Assembly (NCBI GenBank): GCA_964604015.1
Contig: CAZRXF010000006.1
Location: 1 to 64,000, forward strand
Reading direction: 5' to 3'
DNA from: CANNBR01 sp964604015
GTDB taxonomy: Bacteria > Babelota > Babeliae > Babelales > CAIQNR01
Length of the DNA: 64,000 nucleotides
The notes beneath the pieces were generated by a model. That model did not search any database. It saw only the letters and a program-made list of their open reading frames with translations, and was not told the DNA's origin. A program made the position numbers and the translations under genes. Of the stretch, positions 24,914 through 33,880 are shown piece by piece. Numbering within the stretch: the first letter of the stretch is position 1; the number at the start of each line of letters is the position of its first letter.

Positions 24914-26167
24914 ATGGACATGAAATTTTTAAAAAACATAGACCCAACCGTTGCAACCATTATCGATCACGAAGCAGAACGTCTTGAGAAAACGATTAAT
25001 CTTATCGCCTCAGAAAATTACACGTGGCCTGCAGTCATGGAAGCAAGCGGCTCGGTACTCACCAACAAATACGCTGAAGGATATCCCGGTAGACGCTACT
25101 ACGGCGGCTGCACGTATGTTGATGAAGTGGAAGATGTTGCCCGTCAGCGCTGCGCTCAACTGTTTGGAGCTGAACATGTGAACGTACAACCACATGCAGG
25201 TTCGCAAGCAAACATGGCAGTCTACTTTGCTGCACTCAAACCAGGCGATACGATCCTTGGGATGAACTTAGCAGCAGGTGGACACTTAACCCATGGCTAT
25301 CCGATTAATTTTTCAGGCACCTTTTACAAGTACGTGAACTACGGCGTGAACCGAGACACTGAAGCACTTGATTACGATGAAATTCAGAAACTTGCAGTTG
25401 AACATCGCCCCAAGATCATTGTGTGTGGCGCTTCTGCCTATTCACAAATTATCGATTTTGAAAAATTTGCTGCCATTGCACGATCTATCGATGCATTCTT
25501 ACTTGCTGATATTGCCCACATTGCAGGGCCTATCGCCGCAGGTTTGCACCCTTCACCAATTGCACATGCCGATTTTGTCAGCAGCACCACACACAAAACA
25601 TTACGCGGTCCTCGCGGTGGCTTGGTGATGTGTAAAGAACCCTATGCCCAACAACTTGATAAAGCAGTCATGCCGGGGCTTCAGGGCGGTCCTTTGATGC
25701 AACAGATCGGAGCAAAAGCGGTTGGATTTCTGTATGCACTCCAACCAGAATTTAAAACGTATCAAAAACAGATTCTTGAAAATGCCCAAACCATGGCCGA
25801 AGCATTCACCGACCTTGGCTACCGCATTGTTTCAGGTTCAACAAAAAATCATTTGATGGTGATTGATCTACGTGCACAAAACATTACCGGCAAAGAAGCG
25901 GAAGAACTCCTAGGAAGCATCGGCATAACGCTCAACCGCAACTGCATTCCGTTTGACCCGCAAAAACCATTGATCACCAGCGGTATCAGAATAGGGACAC
26001 CCGCCATCACTACCCGTGGTTTTAAAAAACAAGAAGCGCAAGAAGTCGTCCATATCATTCATGAAGCATTACACAAGAGGACTGATCTTCACGCGCTTAA
26101 CGTTTTGGCAGAGCGGGTACAACAACTGTGTGCTGCGCACCCGATCTATGCACAAGGTACTTATTAA
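24914..26167 (+). CDS. glyA: Serine hydroxymethyltransferase
   Basis: A 417-residue PLP enzyme interconverting serine and glycine with tetrahydrofolate. Family landmarks: LIASENYTWPAVMEASGS, YAEGYPGRRYYGGC, and the PLP lysine K228 in TTHKTLRGPRGG. I selected ATG 24914 because GAAAGAAG precedes it; the upstream in-frame start would add 19 poorly conserved residues. It is divergent from efp and ends four bases from the stop of the convergent gene. Confidence 0.97.
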   Translation: MDMKFLKNIDPTVATIIDHEAERLEKTINLIASENYTWPAVMEASGSVLTNKYAEGYPGRRYYGGCTYVDEVEDVARQRCAQLFGAEHVNVQPHAGSQANMAVYFAALKPGDTILGMNLAAGGHLTHGYPINFSGTFYKYVNYGVNRDTEALDYDEIQKLAVEHRPKIIVCGASAYSQIIDFEKFAAIARSIDAFLLADIAHIAGPIAAGLHPSPIAHADFVSSTTHKTLRGPRGGLVMCKEPYAQQLDKAVMPGLQGGPLMQQIGAKAVGFLYALQPEFKTYQKQILENAQTMAEAFTDLGYRIVSGSTKNHLMVIDLRAQNITGKEAEELLGSIGITLNRNCIPFDPQKPLITSGIRIGTPAITTRGFKKQEAQEVVHIIHEALHKRTDLHALNVLAERVQQLCAAHPIYAQGTY

Positions 26168-26170
26168 GAA

Positions 26171-28318
26171 TTAATCAACTTCTTCCATAGTGGCTGAAGC
26201 AACAGTACCTGAGCCTTGAGAAAGCTCACGCCCCCCCAAGATTGGTCTCATTTTTGCTCCGTAGTTGTTAGTGCGTCCATACGTTGACAGAGGATTATCA
26301 GTGAAATACTTTTTAATGGCAGCTTCTTTTTTTGCAGCAGCAGCAACAGCTTCCTGATAGGCACCAAAATCATTTTCAGCATCCATTGCCGTTTGTAAGA
26401 ATTGTGCAGTAGCAAATTCTGCTAAAAGCGCTTGCTGCTCAGGCGTCATCCCACCTACAACTACTCCTGTAACAGCGTCTCTAACTGGAAATTTTCCTTC
26501 AACCATCTCGTTTTGAAGATCAACAAGATGCTGCGCAAGCAGGTTTACCGCTGTTTCAAACGTCTGTTCAGACAAAGCAAGTTTTTTCAAATCACTCAGC
26601 AGATGGCGCTTAAATTCAGCAGGGGTTAAATTCTTTTTGTGTCTACCGTACAATCCTTCAATTTTGCTTTGAAGGTTATCTCGATACAATTCAAAAAAGG
26701 TCCTTAATGTTTCAGCATCTGAAAATGCTAGTCCGTTTAATTTCGTCAAAAATTCTCGATACTGCTGTGCGCGAGCCGCTTGTTTTGCTTCGTTTTGCTC
26801 AGCTTCTTGCAACGCTGCAACCAAACTATCAAGATCAAATTCAGAGGCACTAAGTGGTAAGGCTACATTTTCACGGATCTGAGCTCTTGATTGAGCGAGA
26901 GCTTCCTCAGCTCTTCTCAAAACTGTTGCTGCATCAAGCTCTTCTTCCATCTTCAGACGCTTTACTTTTCGCCCAGCTACCTTGTTGGTATGTTTTCGTT
27001 TACCTGAAGGCGACGGCTGTGCTTCATAGACTGGCGTAAGTTCATCCCACATAACATCCTGCAACGTAGCAAACGCATTTACAAAAGCATCAACTGCCAA
27101 GGCATATTCTGCTTCATTGAGTTGATGTTTCCCCAACTGCGCAAGCATCTCTTGTCGTATCTCATCGCGCGTTAAAATGCGGCCAAGGTCATCCCATCTA
27201 GACTCAATTCTTGCTCGAATGGCTTCCTGACGAGGAGCAAAAAACGCTTCCACAGCCGCAGCATCTGCAGCTATACGATTCAATGTTTTTAAATCTTCTA
27301 CAACCACTGATCTTCGAGTTGGCATTCCTTGGTCAATCCATTGCAACAACTCTCCTGCTTGCGCTTCTGTAAGTCGTGCAAAAAGTTCTTCATCTTCAAT
27401 ATCTGACAATAGTCGTGCTGCTTGTGCCTCTGTAAGTTGGGCAAGAAGCGTATCCAGATCTTCTTCTTTAGCACGATGTACTTGTGCCAGCTTTCGTGCC
27501 TCTTCAAATAAAGCAACATCAGTTGCCATAAGGTGATTTATACGCTCTTCAAGAGCAGTATCTACGATTGAAATCTGTGGACCATTATCTTCAAATTCAG
27601 GGAGCATCATCGGGTTATACCTCTTTTGCGGTAAAAGACTTGGATGCATTGGAAGGTCTAGATCAATGCTTTCTAAAATATTTCCCTTATCTTTGATCAA
27701 TTCGGGGGATATTTCTTCACCAAATGATTCTTCAGATACCTTTCCGCGAGCTTCTTCAAGCTCTGTATCTCTTGAGGGTAAATACGCATACGGAAGCCCC
27801 TCCATATCTCCTCCATAAAGAGCTTGTAACTCCTCATCAGTCAATCCTTCGATTCCTAATGTATCTGCATCAGTTTGGCCAGAAACTCCTTGCACATGTA
27901 AGACGGGCTGCCCCGATTTATTGGTTGTAACAACCGATGCTTGTGGCGCCTGCTTTGGACCAACGAGCATTTCTATTTGTGACTTTAAAGCACCAACAGA
28001 AGAATCAACAGCGGTAGCCGCTTGTGCTCTATTCAATCTTTTAAGAGCTTCACCAACCACATTTGCAAAGTCATCCAACTTAAAGACAACCCCTTCTAAT
28101 TGCTCTTTGGAAACGTCGCCAATATTCTTTTTAACCGTTTTACCAAGTGATGTTAAAAACATTTGTTGACCAGGCGTCAAAACACCCTGAACAGAGCTCT
28201 CTTTGGTCATTGCAACGAAACTTGCATACGTATCCCCCAGCTTATTTTCTACTGTTTCTGCAGAAAGCTTTGTGCTTACAATAAGCAGCGCAGCTACCAT
28301 CCACCATTTCTTCATCAT
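26171..28318 (-). CDS. Exported, mostly helical protein with a basic NLS-like patch (715 aa)
   Basis: Signal peptide MMKKWWMVAALLIVSTKLSA, then a long, largely helical acidic protein. Around residues 290-330 a 21-residue unit containing LTEAQA occurs twice. At residues 440-456 lies KRKHTNKVAGRKVKRLK, an isolated basic cluster of bipartite nuclear-localisation type inside an otherwise acidic protein. Segments at 590-650 (LTPAEFKRHLLSDLKKLALS) resemble those at 383-412, suggesting an old internal duplication. GGAGAACG precedes the tandem ATGs. No family recognised. A secreted effector is possible but unproven. Confidence 0.78.
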   Translation of the reverse strand: MMKKWWMVAALLIVSTKLSAETVENKLGDTYASFVAMTKESSVQGVLTPGQQMFLTSLGKTVKKNIGDVSKEQLEGVVFKLDDFANVVGEALKRLNRAQAATAVDSSVGALKSQIEMLVGPKQAPQASVVTTNKSGQPVLHVQGVSGQTDADTLGIEGLTDEELQALYGGDMEGLPYAYLPSRDTELEEARGKVSEESFGEEISPELIKDKGNILESIDLDLPMHPSLLPQKRYNPMMLPEFEDNGPQISIVDTALEERINHLMATDVALFEEARKLAQVHRAKEEDLDTLLAQLTEAQAARLLSDIEDEELFARLTEAQAGELLQWIDQGMPTRRSVVVEDLKTLNRIAADAAAVEAFFAPRQEAIRARIESRWDDLGRILTRDEIRQEMLAQLGKHQLNEAEYALAVDAFVNAFATLQDVMWDELTPVYEAQPSPSGKRKHTNKVAGRKVKRLKMEEELDAATVLRRAEEALAQSRAQIRENVALPLSASEFDLDSLVAALQEAEQNEAKQAARAQQYREFLTKLNGLAFSDAETLRTFFELYRDNLQSKIEGLYGRHKKNLTPAEFKRHLLSDLKKLALSEQTFETAVNLLAQHLVDLQNEMVEGKFPVRDAVTGVVVGGMTPEQQALLAEFATAQFLQTAMDAENDFGAYQEAVAAAAKKEAAIKKYFTDNPLSTYGRTNNYGAKMRPILGGRELSQGSGTVASATMEEVD

Positions 28319-28526
28319 GATCCGTTCTCCATTTATGTTAGATCAATCATATAATATTTCTAATTGAATTATAAACGAGAGAAAAACAGGAAAACAAGGG
28401 TCTTGTCTTTTTAAGCTCGGGGAATGCTTAAAGTACATGTTCAGACATTTTTACAATGACGTGTGATAGAATTCACCCGGTAGAGACCCTAAAAAATTAA
28501 AAATAAGCTCAAAAAAGGAGAATCGT

Positions 28527-29213
28527 ATGAAAGCAGAATTTGATAAGTTCGCAAAAGAGTACCGCACCACCCATAGCACCCCCCTTGCACTGACCGGAGA
28601 AACGAGTGATTTTTTTGCCGAGTACAAGGCGCAAAAATTAGCCGAATGGCTTCCCGAGCTTCTTACCCACGCCCCACGCACCATCCTTGATTTTGGTTGC
28701 GGCGATGGGCTCATGACCAACTACATCCACCAACGATTTCCTGCCGCAAAATTGTACGGCTGCGATCCATCAGCAGAAAGCATTGAGGTGGCACAAAAAA
28801 ATCACCCTTCAATCTCTTTTGCCGTTTCAGGCACAACACTCCCTTTCAAAACGGCACAGTTTGACGTGATAGTAGCAGCAGGAGTTTTCCATCACATTCC
28901 GTTTGAAGAACATACAGCGTATTTACAGGAACTGGACCGCGCACTTGCACCAGATGGAGTACTGGTCCTTTTTGAACTCAATCCATTTAACCCTGGCACT
29001 CGATATATTTTTAAGCATGCCCCGATGGATGCGAACGCAACGATGCTCTATCCCCAGTATGCTCGTAGAATTTTGCAGCCCTATGGCACCATATCGACAA
29101 AATTTTATGGTTTCTTTCCCCACTTTTTACGAAAGTTACGTTGGACTGAGAAGTTTTTGACCAAGGTGCCGCTTGGTGGGTTGTATGCTGTGTTTTTACA
29201 AAAGACGCCGTAG
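28527..29213 (+). CDS. Class I SAM-dependent methyltransferase
   Basis: A 228-residue methyltransferase with motif I ILDFGCGDG at 53-61, the acidic ribose-binding residue in YGCDPS and motif FDVIVAAGVFHHIP. AAGGAG precedes the ATG. It lies at the left end of the polysaccharide locus, on the opposite strand from rfbG and next to the hairpin-rich repeat region, so a role in sugar or lipid methylation is plausible. The substrate cannot be read from the sequence. Confidence 0.85.
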   Translation: MKAEFDKFAKEYRTTHSTPLALTGETSDFFAEYKAQKLAEWLPELLTHAPRTILDFGCGDGLMTNYIHQRFPAAKLYGCDPSAESIEVAQKNHPSISFAVSGTTLPFKTAQFDVIVAAGVFHHIPFEEHTAYLQELDRALAPDGVLVLFELNPFNPGTRYIFKHAPMDANATMLYPQYARRILQPYGTISTKFYGFFPHFLRKLRWTEKFLTKVPLGGLYAVFLQKTP

Positions 29214-29255
29214 GAGTGTATTACCACCCCTTTCTACAACCTTACTCTTTTAAGT

Positions 29256-29340
29256 ACAAGACGCATGCATGCGCTCTGCGCGCAGCACCAAAGGTATGCT
29301 TGTCCATACCTTTGGAATCAAGACACAAGCATGCTGCTTG
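29256..29340 (+). repeat. Inverted-repeat arm A: triple stem-loop
   Basis: Three consecutive stem-loops: TGCGC/GCGCA (29270-29284), CCAAAGGTATG/CATACCTTTGG around loop CTTGTC (29288-29315), and CAAGCA/TGCTTG around TGC (29326-29340). The spacer between the last two is 10 bases. Similarity to arm B begins at ACAAGA (29256) and weakens after about 29345. Confidence 0.85.
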
Positions 29341-29646
29341 ACTGCCTCTACGGCTCCAATCCTCGTTGCCTCCTATCGGTGGACAACTCAGTTCCGCCTG
29401 AGAGGGAATAAATTACTAGAGCATTTGTGAACGAGTGAGATGCTTTAAGTGCAATCACATGGCAAACATCCCCCCGGGATAGGAGGGGGAGAGGATCAGA
29501 CCAAGAAGTCCATATAGGAGGTTTGGAGGAACAACCAAGTGAGACAAGGTAAAGAGGAACTGAAGGTTCCTGTGTCTTTATCAGGGCTTCTGTCTGAGGG
29601 TCATCGCCCAGAGGGCGTGACGCGAGTTGATGCCCGTCGTAGCGAT

Positions 29647-29734
29647 CAATCCGCAGGATTGTGCCTTGCTTCCAAAGTAATGGGCAAGCATTACTTTGGC
29701 GCCTGCCCTGCGTAAGGGCACACATACTTCTTGT
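29647..29734 (-). repeat. Inverted-repeat arm B: triple stem-loop
   Basis: Read on the minus strand it has the same three stem-loops as arm A in the same order: TGCCCT/AGGGCA, CCAAAGTAATG/CATTACTTTGG with loop CTTGCC, then a 10-base spacer and CAATCC/GGATTG around TGC. By eye 43 of 54 bases match arm A across the second and third stem-loops. Stem differences are compensatory, keeping Watson-Crick pairs. Confidence 0.85.
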
Positions 29735-29746
29735 GTAAAAGAAAAA

Positions 29747-30874
29747 TTATCTAAAAAAGCACGTTTGTTGTAGCGCCCACAACAAAGAATGAATACCATA
29801 GAACGTTGCGATCGTACAAAAACCGATAAGATACGGAATAATAGGAATCGTTGCCAGACCAGGAAGTGCGCAAAATCCAAGTGCAAGGGCATAGGAAAGA
29901 TCGAGGTACCACGGCTTGCGATAAAAAAACGCAGCAAGAAGACCGATGTTAGCAAACAACAGCAGGTAGTAAAAAAGAATGCCCGTTTTAGCAAACAGCT
30001 GCCGTAGCACATAGTTTTGATGGGTCATGCAGATGGCAAAAACTTCATTACGCAAAACGCGATCATACTCAGGAGAACAGTACTTGATGTCAGGATCAAT
30101 CTGACGCGCTCGAGCTAAAGCACAACTGTCGTTGTACGCAATGCCATAATCATTTGAAATAAATCCAAGGCCAACGTAGATGCTGTGCCAAAAGGCATGC
30201 TGCAATTCAAAGTGCCCATACGGAATATTCTGGGACTGCAAATATGCGTTGCGCGCTGTCATGACCGAATTAAACCAGGTATGATACGTGCCCATACCAC
30301 AGACAAGCAGCACACAGACCAACAAACTTTTTTTCATCTGACGTGTGTAAAAAAGCACGGTACACACGAGCATGATACCCAAACCCCACCCGCCAAAAAG
30401 ACGGATCGAATTTACAAAGCTCACCACAAACCCAGACACAAAACTGAGACAAAAGAGCCCTGGATTGCTCTTTTTTTCGAGACAGACAAAGATCCAGGGA
30501 ATAAAAGCGCAGGCAAAAAATGGCGCGAGATAGGTATCACCGACCAACCATGCAACTGTCCCTACTCCGATAACTCCGACACTAGCTACTGCTCGTCCAG
30601 GCCAGGTCTTTGCAAGGAACCAAAATCCTGTACAGGCAATGAGTGCTCCTGTTGTAACAAACGCAAGATCCCACCACCACAATGCTTGTTCTATCGACAG
30701 CGCAAACATACGAGCGAGCCGAGGAACAAAGTAAAAAAGTTCCGCGTCGCTGCCAAAACTGTTTTCAAGCGGGGTCACAACTCCATCTCGCAAACGAAGG
30801 AACGGAAATTCGGTAAGATTCCAGGCTTCAAGCGTCTCTTGCAATGCACGTAGTCGGCAGGAAGAAATCGGCAT
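29747..30874 (-). CDS. Integral membrane protein, possible GT-C-type glycosyltransferase
   Basis: A 375-residue polytopic membrane protein with about nine hydrophobic segments. A long polar loop around residues 205-270 contains YGIAYNDSCALARARQ. It begins three bases after the stop of the polyprenyl-phosphate glycosyltransferase, a pairing typical of GtrB plus a membrane acceptor transferase that uses the lipid-linked sugar. That function is inference; I see no clear catalytic DD/DE loop near the N-terminus, and the protein is shorter than typical GT-C enzymes. It is the last gene of the minus-strand locus, next to the repeat region. Confidence 0.65.
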   Translation of the reverse strand: MPISSCRLRALQETLEAWNLTEFPFLRLRDGVVTPLENSFGSDAELFYFVPRLARMFALSIEQALWWWDLAFVTTGALIACTGFWFLAKTWPGRAVASVGVIGVGTVAWLVGDTYLAPFFACAFIPWIFVCLEKKSNPGLFCLSFVSGFVVSFVNSIRLFGGWGLGIMLVCTVLFYTRQMKKSLLVCVLLVCGMGTYHTWFNSVMTARNAYLQSQNIPYGHFELQHAFWHSIYVGLGFISNDYGIAYNDSCALARARQIDPDIKYCSPEYDRVLRNEVFAICMTHQNYVLRQLFAKTGILFYYLLLFANIGLLAAFFYRKPWYLDLSYALALGFCALPGLATIPIIPYLIGFCTIATFYGIHSLLWALQQTCFFR

Positions 30875-30877
30875 TTC

Positions 30878-31831
30878 TTAGCCCTTCTTTTTTTCCGGGG
30901 TAAACCCAACTGTTTCATCAACCACGTAGAGCGGCCGCTCTTTTTGTTGGTCGTACATTCTGCCGATGTATTCCCCCAAGAACCACATCAAAATGCATTG
31001 CACTCCCATGAAGATGTAGATGATAGTTACCAGCCATTTAAAAAGTGGATATCGAACGCCGCGCAAAAATGCATCAAAAGCGATGTAAACAAACATCAGC
31101 GATCCAGTAAGGATGATGAATACACCAGCAAAGGCAGCTATCCGTAACGGGAAGAGCGAAAATCCGGTAAACCCATCAAATCCCAATTTCAGGATTTTGA
31201 ACCAACTATAGCCAGAACTTCCAGCTGCTCGTTCAGGTCTATTAAAGTCGACATAGGTATGTGTAAACCCGGTCCAGGCAACAATGCCACGCAGATAGCG
31301 AGCACGTTCTCGGCACAACCGAACTTGCTCAAGTACACGCTTATCGATAAGCCGAAAATCTCCCACGTTGCGCGGAATGGAAACATCGGCAACAGAATGC
31401 AAAAGCTTGTAATACAATGTTGCAGTCATATCTTTTAAAAAACCGTCATTGCGTGAAATGCGACGTGCATACACAATGGCAAATCCTTCTTCCCATTTTT
31501 TGACCATTTCATAGATCAGCTCAGGTGGATCTTGAAGATCAGCATCGAGTCCTATGATCGCATCCCCATCAACCGCATCATATCCAGCGGTTAATGCCAT
31601 TTGGTGACCAAAGTTACGGGTAAAACAGATACCCTTGATGCGAAAATCTTGACGCGCCAATTCCTGTATGATCTGCCATGATCGATCTCGGCTCCCATCG
31701 TTCACCAACACCACTTGCGCATCATAGTTTTCGGTGCAAGAGTTCATCAACTCAGACAGTTTTTTATAAAGCAGCGGCAGATTTTGCTCTTCGTTATACA
31801 CGGGAACAACAAAAGAAAGTTTCTTTTTCAT
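30878..31831 (-). CDS. Polyprenyl-phosphate glycosyltransferase, GtrB/DPM1-type GT2
   Basis: A 317-residue GT2 enzyme with two C-terminal transmembrane helices. Motifs: SFVVPVYNEEQNLP, VLVNDGSRDRSW, the DAD-type GLDADLQDPPEL and FTRNFGHQMAL. The family moves a sugar from a nucleotide sugar to undecaprenyl (or dolichyl) phosphate on the cytoplasmic face. ATG 31831 overlaps the rfbG stop as ATGA, showing translational coupling. The membrane protein that follows may be its flippase or acceptor transferase. Confidence 0.92.
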   Translation of the reverse strand: MKKKLSFVVPVYNEEQNLPLLYKKLSELMNSCTENYDAQVVLVNDGSRDRSWQIIQELARQDFRIKGICFTRNFGHQMALTAGYDAVDGDAIIGLDADLQDPPELIYEMVKKWEEGFAIVYARRISRNDGFLKDMTATLYYKLLHSVADVSIPRNVGDFRLIDKRVLEQVRLCRERARYLRGIVAWTGFTHTYVDFNRPERAAGSSGYSWFKILKLGFDGFTGFSLFPLRIAAFAGVFIILTGSLMFVYIAFDAFLRGVRYPLFKWLVTIIYIFMGVQCILMWFLGEYIGRMYDQQKERPLYVVDETVGFTPEKKKG

Positions 31832-32871
31832 ACAAGTGAGGGACATGACGTTGTACGGGCTGCAGGCAGTAGCGTTTGATACGGATGCTCTTCAAAAAAA
31901 TTACGATACCAAGTACACGTTTCTTGAAGGCCCTTTTCTGCACCAAAAACAGCTTTCCATCCAAGTAGTTCACGTGCTTTTTTACAGGAAAGATACTGTT
32001 CAGGAATTTCACCCGATGCATTATTTTGAATAATAGGTTCGTACTGCTCTTTACCCATTGCTTGCGCAATCAGTGCTACCATTTCAAGAACCGCCAACGG
32101 ACGCTCTTCACTCAAGTTGAATATCTGCCCAACTACTGCTGGATTATCCATCTGCTGTGCAATCGTCAGATAGCCATCTACGACATCTTTTACGTAGACA
32201 TAGTCACGCACCAAAAGACCATTTGAACGAATAATGGGACGTTCATCATGAAGCAGTGAACGAATGGTGGCTGGTACGATACGGTTGAAATGCAAATCGC
32301 CACCACCAAAAATGTTACCACACCGCGTTACACAGACCGGTAACTGGTAGGTATGAAAATACGATTGTGCAAGAAGATCCGAACAACTTTTTGAGACATC
32401 ATACGGATGCTTAGCAAGCAGCGGCATATCTTCCGTGTAGGGAAGTATTTCAGCAGTTCCATATGCTTTATCGCTCGATGCAACCACGATCTTTTTCACC
32501 CAAGGAGATAATCGGCACGCTTCAAGCAGGTTCCAGGTCCCTTCAATATTTGAATGAAAGGTCGAAAGGGGCGAACGATTGGCATACCCAACAATTGCCT
32601 GAGCTCCAAGATGAAACACCGTTTCGATATCAAACTCATTAAGAATCCGGAGGAGTGACTGAAAATCACACAGATCACCAGTAACGTATGAAACTTTATC
32701 TTCAAGACTGTGCGTTGCTAACAATGAAAGCGGAACACGATCACGCACAAGCACCGTAACTGACGCACCCTGAGTAACAAGTTCTTCGACTAACCATCCA
32801 CCCAGAAGCCCTGTTGCGCCTGTTACAAAAACCGACCGGTTTTTCCACAGAAACCTTTGCTCCTGCACCAT
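31828..32871 (-). CDS. rfbG: CDP-glucose 4,6-dehydratase-like SDR
   Basis: A 347-residue extended short-chain dehydrogenase with the NAD-binding TGATGLLGGWL, GDLCD, and catalytic YDVSK. The pattern SSDKAYG with HPYDVSKSC and the C-terminal LGWKA matches RfbG, which turns CDP-glucose into CDP-4-keto-6-deoxyglucose. The presence of rfbF in the same locus strongly supports the CDP assignment over dTDP or GDP. It is coupled to the following GT2 gene. A 100-base gap separates it from the upstream GT4 fragment. Confidence 0.88.
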   Translation of the reverse strand: MVQEQRFLWKNRSVFVTGATGLLGGWLVEELVTQGASVTVLVRDRVPLSLLATHSLEDKVSYVTGDLCDFQSLLRILNEFDIETVFHLGAQAIVGYANRSPLSTFHSNIEGTWNLLEACRLSPWVKKIVVASSDKAYGTAEILPYTEDMPLLAKHPYDVSKSCSDLLAQSYFHTYQLPVCVTRCGNIFGGGDLHFNRIVPATIRSLLHDERPIIRSNGLLVRDYVYVKDVVDGYLTIAQQMDNPAVVGQIFNLSEERPLAVLEMVALIAQAMGKEQYEPIIQNNASGEIPEQYLSCKKARELLGWKAVFGAEKGLQETCTWYRNFFEEHPYQTLLPAARTTSCPSLV

Positions 32872-32971
32872 TTTTTTAGACCTTTTTAAAATCTACAATC
32901 CTTTTTTCCACCGCGTGTGGACCTTAGTTTTCTCTTTTTTAGGAAAAAAAGCAAAGCCTTTTTAGCTGCAA

Positions 32972-33583
32972 TTAGAGCTCACTATGATCGACAATTTTCT
33001 GAACATGCGAGCGCCACGTATACTGATTCAATGCCTTCTTGCGCGCATTTTCTCCCATTTTTATTCGTTCATGTTCTGAAAGTGCTGCAACGTATAAACA
33101 GGCATCCACAAATCCTTGAATATCGTGATGGTTCACCAAAATTCCCACTTCATCAGTCACTGGTTTTTGCTCCTTACGAATATCGGACACGTACAACGCA
33201 GGGCTTACAATTTCTGCAACTTGCTCAAGATCGGATGCAATGACGGGACGGGCCATACTTAAATATTCAAACAATTTGGTCGGAGAACCAAAAAACCGAG
33301 AACCATCACTGTTTGGTTGTGTAGGACATAAAAAGGCATCACAGTGCACGAGATGCGAAGGTACTACACTCGGTACAATTTTTCCCGTAAACGTAACGTG
33401 TGGCAGTACTCCTTCACGGCGCAACTGTTCTTCAAGAGCCACCCGACCAGCGCCCTCCCCCACCAACAAAAAATGAGCTGCATGTTCCTGCTTTACCACC
33501 TGAGGAATAAGTTCCTGAAGCACGTCCACACCATGCCAGGGACCAAAAGTTCCTAAAAAACCGAACGTTATTTTTGTACGCAT
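32972..33583 (-). CDS. GT4 glycosyltransferase, C-terminal (donor-binding) half only
   Basis: A 203-residue protein equal to the second Rossmann domain of a GT4 enzyme. It begins almost directly with ITFGFLGTFGPWHGVDVL, the start of that domain, and contains LLVGEGAGR, VTFTGKIV and SPTKLFEYLSMARPVIASD, the donor phosphate-binding region. The acceptor-binding N-terminal domain is missing; a matching N-terminal half lies at 44465-45094. No good ribosome site precedes ATG 33583. Its frame stays open well upstream, but that extension does not look like GT4. It may be a fragment of a broken gene or a subunit of a split enzyme. Confidence 0.85.
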   Translation of the reverse strand: MRTKITFGFLGTFGPWHGVDVLQELIPQVVKQEHAAHFLLVGEGAGRVALEEQLRREGVLPHVTFTGKIVPSVVPSHLVHCDAFLCPTQPNSDGSRFFGSPTKLFEYLSMARPVIASDLEQVAEIVSPALYVSDIRKEQKPVTDEVGILVNHHDIQGFVDACLYVAALSEHERIKMGENARKKALNQYTWRSHVQKIVDHSEL

Positions 33584-33691
33584 AGCGCAGTCACTTTTAA
33601 GGCAAAAAGGTTTATAAACGAAATGGACTTTTTCCTGCTTTTGGAATAAGTACTGTAATCTCTTAAATTTTTTTTGAAAGAAAGGAGCCGT

Positions 33692-33880
33692 ATGAAAATC
33701 GTAACGCTCGCACTTCTTTTGCTCCCCTCACTTGCTCACGCCTATATTGATCCAGGTACTGGCAGCTATCTCCTTCAACTTCTGCTTGCAGGCGGATTGG
33801 GAGCACTGTACACCATCAAGACCTACTGGAGTTCGATCAAGGCATATTTTTCAAGCTTTGGTAGAAAAAAGGATAAGTAA
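33692..33880 (+). CDS. Small membrane protein with YIDPGTGSY motif (62 aa)
   Basis: A signal-like helix (MKIVTLALLLLPSLAHA) is followed by YIDPGTGSYLLQLLLAGGLG and a second hydrophobic stretch, then a basic tail. The IDPGTGSY motif is one I associate with small proteins beside polysaccharide genes. AAGGAG precedes the ATG; the stop overlaps the next start (TAATG). It opens a six-gene plus-strand block. Exact role unknown. Confidence 0.8.
   Translation: MKIVTLALLLLPSLAHAYIDPGTGSYLLQLLLAGGLGALYTIKTYWSSIKAYFSSFGRKKDK

Larger units (their letters stand above)
29214..29746. other. Non-coding, hairpin-dense region between convergent genes
   Basis: About 530 bases without a credible gene. Beyond the two inverted-repeat arms listed separately, the centre holds further short stem-loops: AGCAT/ATGCT (about 29419-29443), ATCCC/GGGAT (about 29468-29480), AGGAAC/GTTCCT (about 29556-29572) and CGCCC/GGGCG (about 29606-29618). 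A purine-rich plus-strand tract runs from about 29480 to 29570. A 125-codon minus-strand open frame crosses both arms but has no protein-like character. Confidence 0.75.

Noticed and set aside
29288..29325. Possible pseudoknot between the CTTG loop and CAAG in the following spacer
   Set aside because: The bases are complementary in both arms, but the connecting loops (0 and about 3 bases across an 11-base-pair stem) are too short for a normal H-type pseudoknot.
29348..29725. A 125-codon minus-strand open frame across the hairpin-rich region
   Set aside because: It crosses both structured arms, has no ribosome site or domain, and its residues follow from hairpin sequence. I treat the region as non-coding.
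33584..33691. Remnant of the GT4 N-terminal domain upstream of the C-terminal half
   Set aside because: The frame stays open, but the predicted residues do not resemble the end of the N-terminal domain beyond a few near the start codon.
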